The notes: a model not told the origin generated them from the letters alone. A DNA stretch of 9,561 nucleotides from an uncultured beta proteobacterium (GCA_903938955.1 CAJAFJ010000107.1:1-9561), one strand, 5' to 3'. Positions 1 through 7,359 are shown, numbered from the stretch's first letter. Translations and numbers: made by a program.

Positions 1-1
1 A

Positions 2-361
2 GGCAATTATTTGCGCAAGGACGCGCTGCTGGAGATGGAGAAACTGCTGGCCCAAGGTGTGCGCGTGGACGCCATTTTTGCCGAGAGCGACAGCATGCTC
101 AGTGGCGCCCGCATGGCCTTGCAAAATAAAAAAGTGGACCTGCGCACCCTCGTCACCGTTGGCTGCGACTACACCAGCGAGGCGCGTGACGCCATTCGCC
201 AAGGCACCCAAACCGGCTCGATTCTGTTCCCGCTGGGCGGCAAAATGACGGTGGAGGTGGCGAAGAAGCTGCTGGCCAAAAAAGCCGTGCCGCACCATGT
301 GGTGATCCCCGTCAAGCTGGTCACACAAGATAACGTGGAGCAGGTTGCTCCCGTCTTTTGA
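2..361 (+). CDS. Periplasmic sugar-type substrate-binding protein, C-terminal part (5' end outside window)
   Basis: The frame is open from the first complete codon of the window, so the gene starts upstream; about 119 C-terminal residues are visible. The fragment has the pattern of the second lobe of type-1 periplasmic binding proteins (Peripl_BP_4, the ribose/galactose-binding and LuxP-like group). It contains the '[18 protein letters not shown]' strand-helix, then '[16 protein letters not shown]' and a typical end in which a '[12 protein letters not shown]' strand precedes the last residues. Such proteins bind a small ligand in the periplasm and deliver it to an ABC importer or a membrane sensor. 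The signal peptide is not visible. The stop codon overlaps the TTG start of the next gene, a GGDEF/EAL membrane protein, which suggests translational coupling and a shared sensory job rather than plain uptake; that is inference. The ligand cannot be told from this fragment. Confidence 0.85.
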   Translation, partial: GNYLRKDALLEMEKLLAQGVRVDAIFAESDSMLSGARMALQNKKVDLRTLVTVGCDYTSEARDAIRQGTQTGSILFPLGGKMTVEVAKKLLAKKAVPHHVVIPVKLVTQDNVEQVAPVF

Positions 362-2904
362 AGCCCGGTTTCGCCGTGTCCATTTTTCTTCGCTTCAGTC
401 GGCAACTCACGACCAAGCTGGCGTTGCTCGTCACGACGGCCATGATGGTGGCCATGGTCGCGCTGGGTGTGTATTTCGATGTCTTTCTGCGCGAAAGTTT
501 TCTGGATGCCACCCGTGTGCGCATGCAGCACGCCTACCAGCGCCTGGCCTACAACCTGAACAGCATTGAAGTCGAGCTGAAGGAGGGCGCCGCGTTTGCC
601 GCCAAAGACGAGCAACTCATCGCCTCGGTCGAGCTGATCAACCGCTACCAGGACAAGACCCGCTACAGCATCGCCTTGATTGACGAAGAGAAAAAGATGC
701 TGGCCCTGGAGTTGCTGGCCCGCGTGAAGCTGTCGCTCCACAGCGACATGGCTTTGTACGATCAGGACGAGGAGTTGATCGCGTTTGCCAACCTGCAAGC
801 CGGTGCTTACCAGGTGGGCTATGTGTCTTTTGTTCAGGGCGCGCCGCAGATCATGGTGCGCCAGGAGTCTGAGCGTGAGTATCAGGCCGGGGCGTTGCCG
901 ACGGACGGCAATATCAGCGCGCATCACGTCGCCCATATTCAGGCAGAAAAATCCTTGCCCGACGGGGTGACAACCTACCTGCAACGCGGTGACACGCTGG
1001 TGATCAAGAGCCATCAGAGCGTGGTTGACACAGAGGGCGGGCGGCGCATGGCGCATCTGGAGCTGTCGCACATGCTGGACAGCGCGTATTTTGCGCAGTT
1101 TTCCAAAGACACGGACATCGAGTTGACCCAAGCCTTTGAGAGCCCCCTGGCCGCGCAGGCTATTCTCCTGAACGGCCGCACGGACGTGGATTCATTGCGT
1201 GTGTCGCAGACGCCCGAGCAGTACCTGGGCGTGATGAAAAAAGACACGCTGGGCAGCCCGGTGTATTTCACCGTGGCACTCGACAAAACGCGCGAGAACG
1301 CGCTGGTCAACACCCAGCGGGTAAAGCTGTTCTTGTTGCTGGTCGCCATTGCCGCTGGTGTGTTGCTGTTCATGCGCTTTGTGTTTCAGCGCAGCCTGGC
1401 GCATCCGCTGGGTCGGTTGATGGCGCAGATTCGCCAGATCAGGCAAGGCAACTACGCCGAGGTGCATGCGCTCTCCACCGGTGATGAGCTCGAAGAGGTG
1501 TCTGTCAGTGTCAACACGCTCGCGCAGGCGGTGGCCCAGCGCGAGGCCGCACTTGAGCAGGCGCGCCGCGACGAGGAATACCGGGCCAACCACGACGCCC
1601 TGACCGGCCTGCCTAACCGGCGCTACTTTTCGCAACGCCTGGCGCAGGCGCTCCATGTGGCTCAGACGCAGCAGGGTGAATTGGCCCTGGTGTTCATGGA
1701 TGTCGACCAGTTCAAGCTCATCAACGACACCCTGGGGCATGCCGTGGGCGACCAGCTGCTGCTGCAAATTGGCCAGCGCATGCAGCGCAATGTGCGCCCC
1801 GGCGACACTTTGGCGCGCATTGGTGGCGATGAATTTACTGTGCTGATTGAGGGCGTGAACGGCCGCTCTGAGGTGGGGCAGATCGTGGCGCAATACCTGG
1901 CGCTGTTCCATGCGCCTTTCATGTGTGGCGACCATGAAATCAGCGCCACCGTCAGCATCGGCATCGCCCGCCACCCGCAAGACGGCCTGGACAGCCTGAC
2001 CTTGCTCAAACACGCCGACCTGGCGCTCTACAAAGCCAAAGACAACGGGCGCGACAACTTCTGCTTTTTCTCGGCCGACCTGTCGCAACGCGCCAGCGAC
2101 CGGGCCGACATGATCCACGCCCTCAAGCTGGCGATTGAAGCCGGTGACCAGTTTGTGCTGCACTACCAGCCCAAGGTCAGCACCGCCACGGGCAACGTGG
2201 TGGCCGCTGAAGCCCTGATCCGCTGGAACAGCCCCGAGATGGGCTTGGTGCCCCCGTTCCGCTTCATTGCGCTGGCCGAAGAAAGCCGCCAGATCATTCC
2301 GATTGGCGACTGGGTCATTCAGCAGGCCTGCCACGATTTGGCCCAGTTGAATGCCCTGGGCATCGACTTGCAACACCTCAGCATGAACGTCTCCAACGTG
2401 CAGCTGCGCGGGCACGACCTGCTGGCCGTGCTGCGCCAGGCGATCGGGCACAACGAGCTGCATGCGCGCCAACTGGAGCTGGAAATTACCGAGAGCTACA
2501 TTGCCAAAGATGCGGGCCTGGCGATTGAGTCGCTGCACGCGTTCCGGGCGCTGGGCCTGCAGCTGGCGATTGACGACTTTGGCACCGGCTACTCCTCCAT
2601 GAGCTACCTGAAGAGTCTGCCGTTTACGCGTCTCAAAATCGACAAATCATTTGTCGATGGCCTGCCGCAGGACCAGGACAGCGTGGCCATCACGCGCGCC
2701 ATCATTGCGCTGGCCAAGAACTTTGGCCTGGCGGTGACGGCTGAAGGCGTGGAGCGGGCCGACCAGCTGGCCTTTTTGCAGCAGGCGCAGTGCGACGAAA
2801 TTCAGGGTTATTACTACGCCCGCCCGATGCCGCTGGCGGCTTTCGTGGATTTTTGCCGGGGACGCCAGACCTTCAGTGCCTACCGGGCGTCCGAATCCGT
2901 GTAA
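358..2904 (+). CDS. Membrane-bound HAMP-GGDEF-EAL cyclic-di-GMP turnover protein
   Basis: This 848-residue inner-membrane sensor probably makes and/or breaks down cyclic-di-GMP. Visible in order: TM1 (about 20-40), a periplasmic region of about 280 residues with no recognised fold, TM2 (about 322-344), a HAMP-like linker (about 345-400), a GGDEF domain (about 410-565) and an EAL domain (about 580-840). The cyclase motif GGDEF is intact at 489-493, and an RPGD inhibitory-site motif lies five residues before it. The phosphodiesterase residues all appear present: E618 of EAL, N677, E709, D739/D740, K763, E796 and Q816. Both activities are therefore possible. The start is taken as TTG at 358, whose bases overlap the TGA of the upstream gene (TTGA), with GGAG 17 bases upstream. 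GTG at 376 is an alternative that still keeps TM1. The overlap points to co-translation with the binding protein, a likely input for the periplasmic region. Confidence 0.93.
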   Translation: MKPGFAVSIFLRFSRQLTTKLALLVTTAMMVAMVALGVYFDVFLRESFLDATRVRMQHAYQRLAYNLNSIEVELKEGAAFAAKDEQLIASVELINRYQDKTRYSIALIDEEKKMLALELLARVKLSLHSDMALYDQDEELIAFANLQAGAYQVGYVSFVQGAPQIMVRQESEREYQAGALPTDGNISAHHVAHIQAEKSLPDGVTTYLQRGDTLVIKSHQSVVDTEGGRRMAHLELSHMLDSAYFAQFSKDTDIELTQAFESPLAAQAILLNGRTDVDSLRVSQTPEQYLGVMKKDTLGSPVYFTVALDKTRENALVNTQRVKLFLLLVAIAAGVLLFMRFVFQRSLAHPLGRLMAQIRQIRQGNYAEVHALSTGDELEEVSVSVNTLAQAVAQREAALEQARRDEEYRANHDALTGLPNRRYFSQRLAQALHVAQTQQGELALVFMDVDQFKLINDTLGHAVGDQLLLQIGQRMQRNVRPGDTLARIGGDEFTVLIEGVNGRSEVGQIVAQYLALFHAPFMCGDHEISATVSIGIARHPQDGLDSLTLLKHADLALYKAKDNGRDNFCFFSADLSQRASDRADMIHALKLAIEAGDQFVLHYQPKVSTATGNVVAAEALIRWNSPEMGLVPPFRFIALAEESRQIIPIGDWVIQQACHDLAQLNALGIDLQHLSMNVSNVQLRGHDLLAVLRQAIGHNELHARQLELEITESYIAKDAGLAIESLHAFRALGLQLAIDDFGTGYSSMSYLKSLPFTRLKIDKSFVDGLPQDQDSVAITRAIIALAKNFGLAVTAEGVERADQLAFLQQAQCDEIQGYYYARPMPLAAFVDFCRGRQTFSAYRASESV

Positions 2905-2934
2905 ACAGTGGGTAAGGGGCGAAAAACCGCCCGC

Positions 2935-3399
2935 TCAAATCAGCTTTTGCGGCACTTCACGCGGGTGGCCGTGCTCATCAATCGCCACATAGGTGAGCGA
3001 CGCCTCAGTCACCTTGGTGTACTCATTGGTTGAGCCAAAACGCTCGGCAAACACCTCCACCTTGACCGTGACCGAGGTGCGGCCAATGCGCGTCAGCTTG
3101 GCAAAAAACGACAAAATATCGCCCACCCGCACCGGGTGCTTGAAGACAAACTCATTCACCGCTACGGTCGCCATGCGGCCCTGCACATAGCGCGCTGGCA
3201 CCACCGCACCGGCCAGGTCCACCTGGGCCATGACCCAGCCGCCAAAAATATCACCATTGGCGTTGCAGTCACCGGGCATGGGGATGACCTTGAGCACCAG
3301 TTCCTGGTCGGTCGGCAGGCAGACTTTCTCGGCCGTGCGCTGGCTGGTGGGACGCGTGCTGTGGCTATCACTGAGAGGGGCGCTGGGGTTTGCAGACAT
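2935..3399 (-). CDS. yciA: YciA-type acyl-CoA thioesterase (hotdog fold)
   Basis: A cytosolic enzyme of 154 residues that hydrolyses acyl-CoA thioesters to free acid and CoA. The YciA signature 'NANGDIFGGW' is at residues 46-55, with the likely catalytic aspartate D50. The rest follows the single hotdog domain: a long helix after the motif, then strands around 'VNEFVFKHPVRVGDILSFFA' and 'TSVTVKVEVFAE', and a 'YVAIDEHGHPREVP' end. The first 25 or so residues form a Ser/Thr/Pro-rich tail outside the domain. I chose ATG at 3397-3399; GTG two codons upstream is possible. The frame stays open much farther upstream, but that part reads as arginine-rich shadow sequence overlapping the neighbouring ABC gene. 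No clear Shine-Dalgarno is seen. The gene is convergent with the GGDEF/EAL gene (30-base gap) and divergent from the ABC exporter. YciA enzymes usually act on a broad range of CoA esters; the natural substrate here is unknown. Confidence 0.92.
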   Translation of the reverse strand: MSANPSAPLSDSHSTRPTSQRTAEKVCLPTDQELVLKVIPMPGDCNANGDIFGGWVMAQVDLAGAVVPARYVQGRMATVAVNEFVFKHPVRVGDILSFFAKLTRIGRTSVTVKVEVFAERFGSTNEYTKVTEASLTYVAIDEHGHPREVPQKLI

Positions 3400-3431
3400 G
3401 GTCACAATCGAGGTTAAGTAAAAACATTGCG

Positions 3432-3470
3432 GGACCGCCTGCCGCTGTCGTAAGCGAGCCAGCGCGGTCC
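3432..3470. repeat. Imperfect inverted repeat / hairpin in the divergent spacer
   Basis: The arms GGACCGC (3432-3438) and GCGGTCC (3464-3470) are perfect complements. Inside them CTG (3439-3441) can pair with CAG (3460-3462), and CGCT (3443-3446) with AGCG (3453-3456), leaving loop GTCGTA. This gives about 14 base pairs, interrupted by a one-base bulge and a small internal loop. It sits in the 95-base gap between the thioesterase start (3399) and the exporter start (3495), upstream of both genes. No T-run follows closely on either strand, so it is not a classical terminator. A regulator site or a 5'-UTR structure is possible; its role is unknown. Confidence 0.6.
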
Positions 3471-3494
3471 ACACCATTTTCAGGATTGTCACCC

Positions 3495-5306
3495 ATGCGC
3501 CGTTCCGGCTCTCACCACGACGCCGCGCCGGCGTCCAGCCCCGCCGCCCCCCGGTCTGACTGGGCCACCTTGCGCCGCTTGTTCCCCTATTTGTGGGAGT
3601 ACAAATACCGCGTGATCGCCGCACTGGCCTTCATGGTCGGCGCCAAAACCGCCAATGTCAGCGTGCCCTTGCTGCTCAAGCAACTGGTGGACACCATGAA
3701 CCCCAAAGGCGGCATCGACGCCAACACCTTGCTGGTGGTGCCGGTGGCGCTGCTGTTTGGTTACGGGCTGCTGCGCCTGTCCACCACCTTGTTTGCCGAA
3801 CTGCGCGAGCTGATCTTTGCCAAAGCCACCGAAGGCGCCTCGCGCAGCATCTCGCTGCAGGTGTTTCGCCACCTGCACGCCCTGAGCCTGCGCTTTCACC
3901 TGGAGCGTCAGACCGGCGGCATGACGCGCGACATCGAACGCGGCACGCGGGCCGTCAACTCGCTCATCTCCTACTCGCTCTACAGCATCATTCCTACCTT
4001 GATTGAAGTCGCCATGGTGCTCACGCTGCTGGCCGTCAAGTTTGACGCCTGGTTTGCCTGGATCACCCTGATTGCGCTGGCCTTCTACATCACCTTCACG
4101 GTGCTGGTGACCGAGTGGCGCACCGAGTTTCGCAAGACCATGAACGAGCTGGACTCCAAGGCGCACAGCCGGGCGGTGGATTCGCTGCTCAATTACGAGA
4201 CCGTCAAGTACTTCAACAACGAAGAGTTCGAGGCCAAGCGTTACGACGAAAACCTGGAGCGTTACCGCAAAGCCTCGCTCAAGAGCCAGCGCACCCTGAG
4301 CCTGCTCAACACCGGCCAGCAACTGATCATTGCCAGCGGCCTGATCGCCATGCTGTGGCGCGCCACCCAAGGCGTGGTCGATGGCCGCATGACGCTGGGC
4401 GACCTGGTGATGGTGAACGCCTTCATGATCCAGCTCTATATTCCTCTGGGCTTTCTAGGTGTGCTGTACCGCGAGATCAAGCAAAGCCTGACCGATCTGG
4501 ACAAGATGTTCACCTTGATGGAGCGCGAGCGCGAAGTGGCCGATGTGCCGGGCGCGCAGCCGCTCCAGGTCGATGGCGCCAGCGTCACCTTCAGCCACGT
4601 CAACTTTGCCTACGACCCGGCGCGCCCGATCCTGCACGACATCAGCTTTGAGATCCCCAGCGGAAAAACCGTGGCCGTGGTCGGGCCGTCCGGCTCCGGT
4701 AAATCGACGCTGGCACGCTTGCTGTTTCGGTTTTACGACGTGCAAAGTGGCCAGATTCTGATTGCCGGGCAGGACATCAAGCAGGTCACGCAAGCCAGCG
4801 TGCGCCAAGCGATCGGCATCGTGCCGCAAGATACGGTGCTGTTCAACGACACGGTCGAATACAACATCGCTTACGGCCAACCCGGCGCCACGCGCGAGCA
4901 GGTGGTGGAGGCTGCGCAGTCGGCGCACATCCATAACTTCATCAGCGCCACACCCAAAGGCTACGACACCATGGTGGGTGAACGCGGCCTGAAACTATCA
5001 GGAGGTGAAAAACAGCGCGTGGCGATTGCCCGCACGCTGCTGAAAAACCCACCGATTCTGATCTTTGACGAAGCCACCTCGGCACTCGACTCCGCCAACG
5101 AACGCGCCATTCAGGCCGAACTGCAAAGCGTGGCCCAAAACAAGACCACGCTGGTGATCGCGCACCGCCTGTCCACCGTGGTTGATGCGCATGAGATTCT
5201 GGTGATGGACGCCGGGCACATTTTGGAGCGGGGGAAGCACGCTGAGTTGCTGGCTGCGAATGGGCGCTATGCCCAGATGTGGGCGCTGCAGCAGGCAGCG
5301 GAGTAA
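3495..5306 (+). CDS. Atm1/ABCB7-type ABC exporter (fused permease and ATPase)
   Basis: A half-transporter of 603 residues that should work as a homodimer in the inner membrane. The N-terminal permease has about six membrane helices (first about 38-60, second 77-100, third and fourth about 161-206, the last pair about 310-360). The C-terminal ATPase is complete: Walker A at 397-405 with K403, Q-loop Q445, signature LSGGEKQR at 501-508, Walker B with D525 and E526, and H-loop H557. The stretch 'NYETVKYFNNEEFEAKRYDE' starting at N233 is a hallmark of the Atm1/HMT1 group, which exports glutathione-linked compounds, including sulfur or metal conjugates. I chose ATG at 3495, with AGGA nine bases upstream. 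The frame opens 105 bases earlier, but that extension would cover the spacer hairpin and overlap the divergent thioesterase start. The residues before about 22 are low-complexity and probably cytosolic. The exact cargo is not determined by sequence alone. Confidence 0.95.
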   Translation: MRRSGSHHDAAPASSPAAPRSDWATLRRLFPYLWEYKYRVIAALAFMVGAKTANVSVPLLLKQLVDTMNPKGGIDANTLLVVPVALLFGYGLLRLSTTLFAELRELIFAKATEGASRSISLQVFRHLHALSLRFHLERQTGGMTRDIERGTRAVNSLISYSLYSIIPTLIEVAMVLTLLAVKFDAWFAWITLIALAFYITFTVLVTEWRTEFRKTMNELDSKAHSRAVDSLLNYETVKYFNNEEFEAKRYDENLERYRKASLKSQRTLSLLNTGQQLIIASGLIAMLWRATQGVVDGRMTLGDLVMVNAFMIQLYIPLGFLGVLYREIKQSLTDLDKMFTLMEREREVADVPGAQPLQVDGASVTFSHVNFAYDPARPILHDISFEIPSGKTVAVVGPSGSGKSTLARLLFRFYDVQSGQILIAGQDIKQVTQASVRQAIGIVPQDTVLFNDTVEYNIAYGQPGATREQVVEAAQSAHIHNFISATPKGYDTMVGERGLKLSGGEKQRVAIARTLLKNPPILIFDEATSALDSANERAIQAELQSVAQNKTTLVIAHRLSTVVDAHEILVMDAGHILERGKHAELLAANGRYAQMWALQQAAE

Positions 5307-5520
5307 GCGACTGGGTGTTTTCAGGTACGAGTCCGGCTTGCATCTGCGTGAGTAGCTCTTCAAATAGTCAATCTTTGCGCACATGGGCCGTCGTTTGCGA
5401 ATCCACAAGCATTGGCCGATTTACCAGAAGCAGAATTTCACTGTTGGAGCGCGCCTATCGACGAGACAAGGAATTTGACGTTGGGTTTATGAAGCGCGTG
5501 ACGAAGAAACGAGGTTTCAC
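5307..5520. other. Poorly coding spacer after the exporter gene
   Basis: I see no convincing gene here. One + frame stays open from inside the exporter to a TGA at 5522-5524. Its upstream part has serine-rich, non-protein-like content, and only its last 28 codons (from about 5441, beginning LLERAYRRDKEF) look at all like protein. It has no good start or Shine-Dalgarno site. That TGA overlaps the ATG at 5521 as ATGA, so this could be the end of a decayed or very small gene. No strong terminator was found after the exporter; a perfect six-base stem (CGCTGC/GCAGCG) lies within its last codons, but no T-run follows directly. Confidence 0.5.
5511..5514 (+). promoter_or_regulatory. Shine-Dalgarno GAGG for the ATG at 5521
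   Basis: GAGG is followed by six bases and then ATG, an ideal spacing. It matters because it marks 5521 as a real translation start even though the frame meets TAG after only four codons. Confidence 0.45.
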
Positions 5521-5694
5521 ATGAACAACATTTAGCTTGATCCGGCAAGCATGATGAAGCAGATCATTACAAAGACCATCATCAACCTTGGCAGAGGAAT
5601 GGGTCTGCTTGGCGGTGCAGGCCGGGCGTTTAGGCACTCCTACTATGTTGTGGAACTTTCCCTGCCGACGATTGTGGAGGTGACTCATGGATGA
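5521..5694 (+). pseudogene. Small ORF interrupted by an in-frame amber codon
   Basis: Translation from ATG 5521 gives MNNI, then TAG at 5533-5535. The same frame then continues with LDPASMMKQIITKTIIN and onward to TGA at 5692-5694, for a total of 57 codons plus the stop. If the amber was once a sense codon (CAG would give Gln by one transition), the product would be a 57-residue basic protein with a glycine-rich middle (GRGMGLLGGAGRAF) and a hydrophobic end. A shorter 47-residue product could start at ATG 5551 or 5554, but no Shine-Dalgarno is seen there. The ATG overlaps a preceding TGA, and the end overlaps the start of the flavoprotein gene by eight bases, the geometry of a coupled operon. 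I do not recognise the family. It may be a pseudogene, a short real gene starting at 5551, or chance; the overlaps on both sides favour a former or present gene. Confidence 0.4.
5676..5680 (+). promoter_or_regulatory. Strong Shine-Dalgarno for the flavoprotein gene
   Basis: GGAGG, extended to GGAGGTGA, lies six bases before ATG 5687. It is the best ribosome-binding site in the window and fixes the start of the next gene. It lies inside the end of the small upstream ORF. Confidence 0.85.
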
Positions 5695-6139
5695 CGAAAT
5701 TAAGCAAAAAATTCTGGCCTTGCTGAACCAACATCGAATCATGACGGTTGCGACGCTGCGGTCAGATGGCTGGCCACAGGCAACGACGGTCGGCTATGTG
5801 AACGAGGGGTTGACCCTGTATTTTCTTTGTGGACTGGACAGTCAGAAGGCGAAAAACCTGGCGCGAGATGATCGACTCTCGCTAACGATAGATCACGACA
5901 CGGCGAATTTGATGACAATCACCGGCCTGTCAATGGCCGCACGCGCGCATGCCGTGGAGGATAGGGCCGAAGCCGAGAACGTCCTGCGCATGCTGCCGCT
6001 GAAATACCCAGAGGCACAAGCTCTGCCGATGAAGATGCCGAGCCCGGACGAGGTCCGCCTGTTCCGTGTCACGCCTTCGGTCATTTCCGTCCTTGATTAC
6101 GCCAAGGGATTCGGGCATACCGATCTCATCATTTGTTGA
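5687..6139 (+). CDS. Pyridoxamine 5'-phosphate oxidase-fold (split-barrel) flavin-binding protein
   Basis: A soluble protein of 150 residues, the usual size for single-domain split-barrel proteins of the PPOX/FMN-binding class. The N-terminal part matches that family: a short helix, then 'RIMTVATLRSDGWPQATTVGY' (about 17-37), a strand 'LTLYFLCG' (about 42-49) and the helix 'SQKAKNLARDDRLSLTID' (about 52-69), where the phosphate of the flavin or a related cofactor is usually held. A second half with 'GLSMAARAHAVED' and 'VRLFRVTPSVISVLDY' completes the barrel. Members bind FMN, F420 or haem, and many are reductases or oxidases of unknown substrate. The family cannot be narrowed from this sequence, so a PdxH role should not be assumed. 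The start is fixed by the GGAGG site. The gene overlaps the small interrupted ORF upstream and is followed by a terminator. Confidence 0.88.
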   Translation: MDDEIKQKILALLNQHRIMTVATLRSDGWPQATTVGYVNEGLTLYFLCGLDSQKAKNLARDDRLSLTIDHDTANLMTITGLSMAARAHAVEDRAEAENVLRMLPLKYPEAQALPMKMPSPDEVRLFRVTPSVISVLDYAKGFGHTDLIIC

Positions 6140-6150
6140 TTGCGTCATTC

Positions 6151-6179
6151 TTGCGGTCTTGATGTCATCCGCAATTTTT
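6151..6179 (+). terminator. Rho-independent terminator after the flavoprotein gene
   Basis: TTGCGG (6151-6156) pairs with CCGCAA (6169-6174) across a 12-base loop, followed directly by five T (6175-6179) and then ATAT. The stem begins 12 bases after the stop codon. The stem is only six pairs with a long loop, so strength is moderate. On the - strand no T-run follows, so it should act only on the + strand. Confidence 0.65.
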
Positions 6180-6235
6180 ATATTTACCAGATTTGAGCGC
6201 TCCGGTACCGAGGCCGTCTTGAATACGGGGCACCG

Positions 6236-7030
6236 CTATGCAAGAAGATTTGAATGACTGCCGCCGCGCCCTTCGAAATAAGGCAGCAGCGCTTTTGCCG
6301 CCTCAATGCGCAGCTGAAGTTCAATCGTCTCATCTCTCATCACGCCGAGCAAAAAAACCTTGGGGTCGAGACTGTTCCTCGGTGCGGTGGGGGCTTGGAC
6401 TTCCGGGTTGGCTGGGCGGCTAGCCCTGTCGTCAGGGGCTGATGTGATGGGCGCGGTCTCCGGGCTGAGCACGGGACTCAGCCGTTCCAGAATGGCATGA
6501 AACACAGCGGGCTTGATGCATTCAAGGCGCGACAGGACCTTGGCCTGCGCCTCGGAGTTGGGGGGCGTGTCCAACCAGGGTTCTTCCGCGAAGATGGCGG
6601 CCAGGTCCGGTGCCACAAACGCGGACCATTGGCCCGTGGCTGGTTGCAGTGCAGGCACCAGCAGGGCGTGCTGGATTTGGCTGGGCAGGGCCGCGTCCAT
6701 AGCCGGCCGCATCGAAAGGCGTCCGGGAGCCACCTCGCTCAAATAGCGCACACGTAACGCCTCCAGAAACGCCCCTGCTTGCGCGACGGATGCGGGCTCC
6801 GCGAGTGAAAACCACAGTTGGTAGCCGTCAATCCCGGTGACGGCGATCGCCGGCGCGGGCAGCGCCAGATCAGTCTGCACCCCGCGCCAAAGGGCTGACA
6901 GCAGGGTCCAGTCGGCGGGTCTGGCCAGTTCCAGCACCATGGCGCGCACGGTCCCATCGGGCGCCACCAAGGCGGGCGCTGCACCGTGGGAAAGATAAAG
7001 GCGGTCCAACTCCGCTTGCAGTGTGCTCAT
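6236..7030 (-). CDS. Hypothetical two-part protein, 264 residues
   Basis: I do not recognise a named family with confidence. There is no signal peptide or membrane helix. Residues 1-155 look like a compact alpha/beta domain, with hydrophobic strands at 27-36 and 61-65, a 'GIDGYQLWFSLAEP' segment at 66-79, a helix at 82-97, and a conserved-looking 'GQWSAFVAPDLAAIFAEEPWL' stretch at 133-153. The 'QLWFSL' strand recalls primase/polymerase-like domains of mobile elements, but only weakly. Residues about 183-220 are a Pro/Ala/Ser-rich linker. Residues 222-255 form a helical tail (DPKVFLLGVMRDE, then RIEAAKALLPYF) of a type seen in some phage packaging-associated proteins; this resemblance is from memory. 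ATG at 7028-7030 starts eight bases after a possible small upstream ORF, without a clear Shine-Dalgarno. It is convergent with the flavoprotein gene. The coding frame is long, intact and protein-like, so the gene is likely real. Confidence 0.72.
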   Translation of the reverse strand: MSTLQAELDRLYLSHGAAPALVAPDGTVRAMVLELARPADWTLLSALWRGVQTDLALPAPAIAVTGIDGYQLWFSLAEPASVAQAGAFLEALRVRYLSEVAPGRLSMRPAMDAALPSQIQHALLVPALQPATGQWSAFVAPDLAAIFAEEPWLDTPPNSEAQAKVLSRLECIKPAVFHAILERLSPVLSPETAPITSAPDDRASRPANPEVQAPTAPRNSLDPKVFLLGVMRDETIELQLRIEAAKALLPYFEGRGGSHSNLLA

Positions 7031-7038
7031 GGCGAACT

Positions 7039-7251
7039 TTAGTTAATTGTGTGAGAAGGATGTGTTTGTACTCGAATAGCCTCGTGAACACGCCGGCTGA
7101 TGTTCAACGCATCAATAATTCGCAGGGACATCTTGTGATCACGCTTGGTTAAACTGCCCATGGCGACGACGGTTACCTTGTCAACCCCGGTGACTGACAC
7201 GCCCTGGATCTTGATAAGCAAGAACGATATGGCGCGGCCGGTGGGCGGCAA
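7039..7251 (-). CDS. Possible small ORF upstream of the 264-residue gene
   Basis: Up to 70 residues from a TTG at 7249-7251; an ATG at 7159-7161 would give 40 residues. The frame is open only from 7281. The sequence reads like a real protein in its second half, with an alternating hydrophobic run 'VSVTGVDKVTVVA', then 'TKRDHKMSLRIIDALN' and a basic C-terminal helix. No good Shine-Dalgarno is seen for either start. The TAA ends eight bases before the next gene on the same strand, as expected in an operon. It may be a small gene, the remnant of a longer one, or chance; no family was recognised. Confidence 0.3.
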   Translation of the reverse strand: MPPTGRAISFLLIKIQGVSVTGVDKVTVVAMGSLTKRDHKMSLRIIDALNISRRVHEAIRVQTHPSHTIN

Positions 7252-7359
7252 TCCCTGACCAAGCGCTGTGGATTTGGGGGCTCATTACACTCAGTGTGTG
7301 CTCAATCACCGCTTGCCTCCCATTGTGAATTCCCGTCCTTTTCTGACCCTGAACCAACC

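Noticed and set aside
169..1131. Antisense open frame of 320 codons across the binding-protein end and sensor start
   Set aside because: Low-complexity, His/Gln-rich translation with no family resemblance; it covers a well-supported + strand gene pair.
1192..2538. Long antisense open frame (448 codons) across the GGDEF/EAL gene
   Set aside because: Shadow of GC-biased codon use; the translation is rich in Gln, His, Arg and Val without a domain, while the + strand carries clear motifs.
2917..2932. Hairpin GGGCG/CGCCC between the convergent GGDEF/EAL and thioesterase genes
   Set aside because: Only five pairs with an A-rich loop and no T-run on either strand; too weak to call a terminator.
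3400..3624. N-terminal extension of the thioesterase to 229 residues
   Set aside because: The added part is Arg/Gly-rich, overlaps the exporter gene and lies outside the hotdog domain; YciA proteins are usually near 130-160 residues.
3489..4370. Antisense frame of 293 codons opposite the exporter permease
   Set aside because: Gln/Gly/His-rich shadow translation opposite clear membrane helices.
5284..5300. Perfect CGCTGC/GCAGCG stem in the last codons of the exporter
   Set aside because: Lies in coding sequence and is not followed by a T-run; short GC-rich stems like this are expected by chance here.
5620..5640. Sequence resembling an integron recombination core (GTTTAGGC)
   Set aside because: Does not fit the GTTRRRY consensus and has no paired imperfect repeat of the attC type.
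7287..7297. ACAC-TCA-GTGT inverted repeat upstream of the 82-residue gene
   Set aside because: Four-base arms only; could be a LysR-type or other operator but is too short to support.
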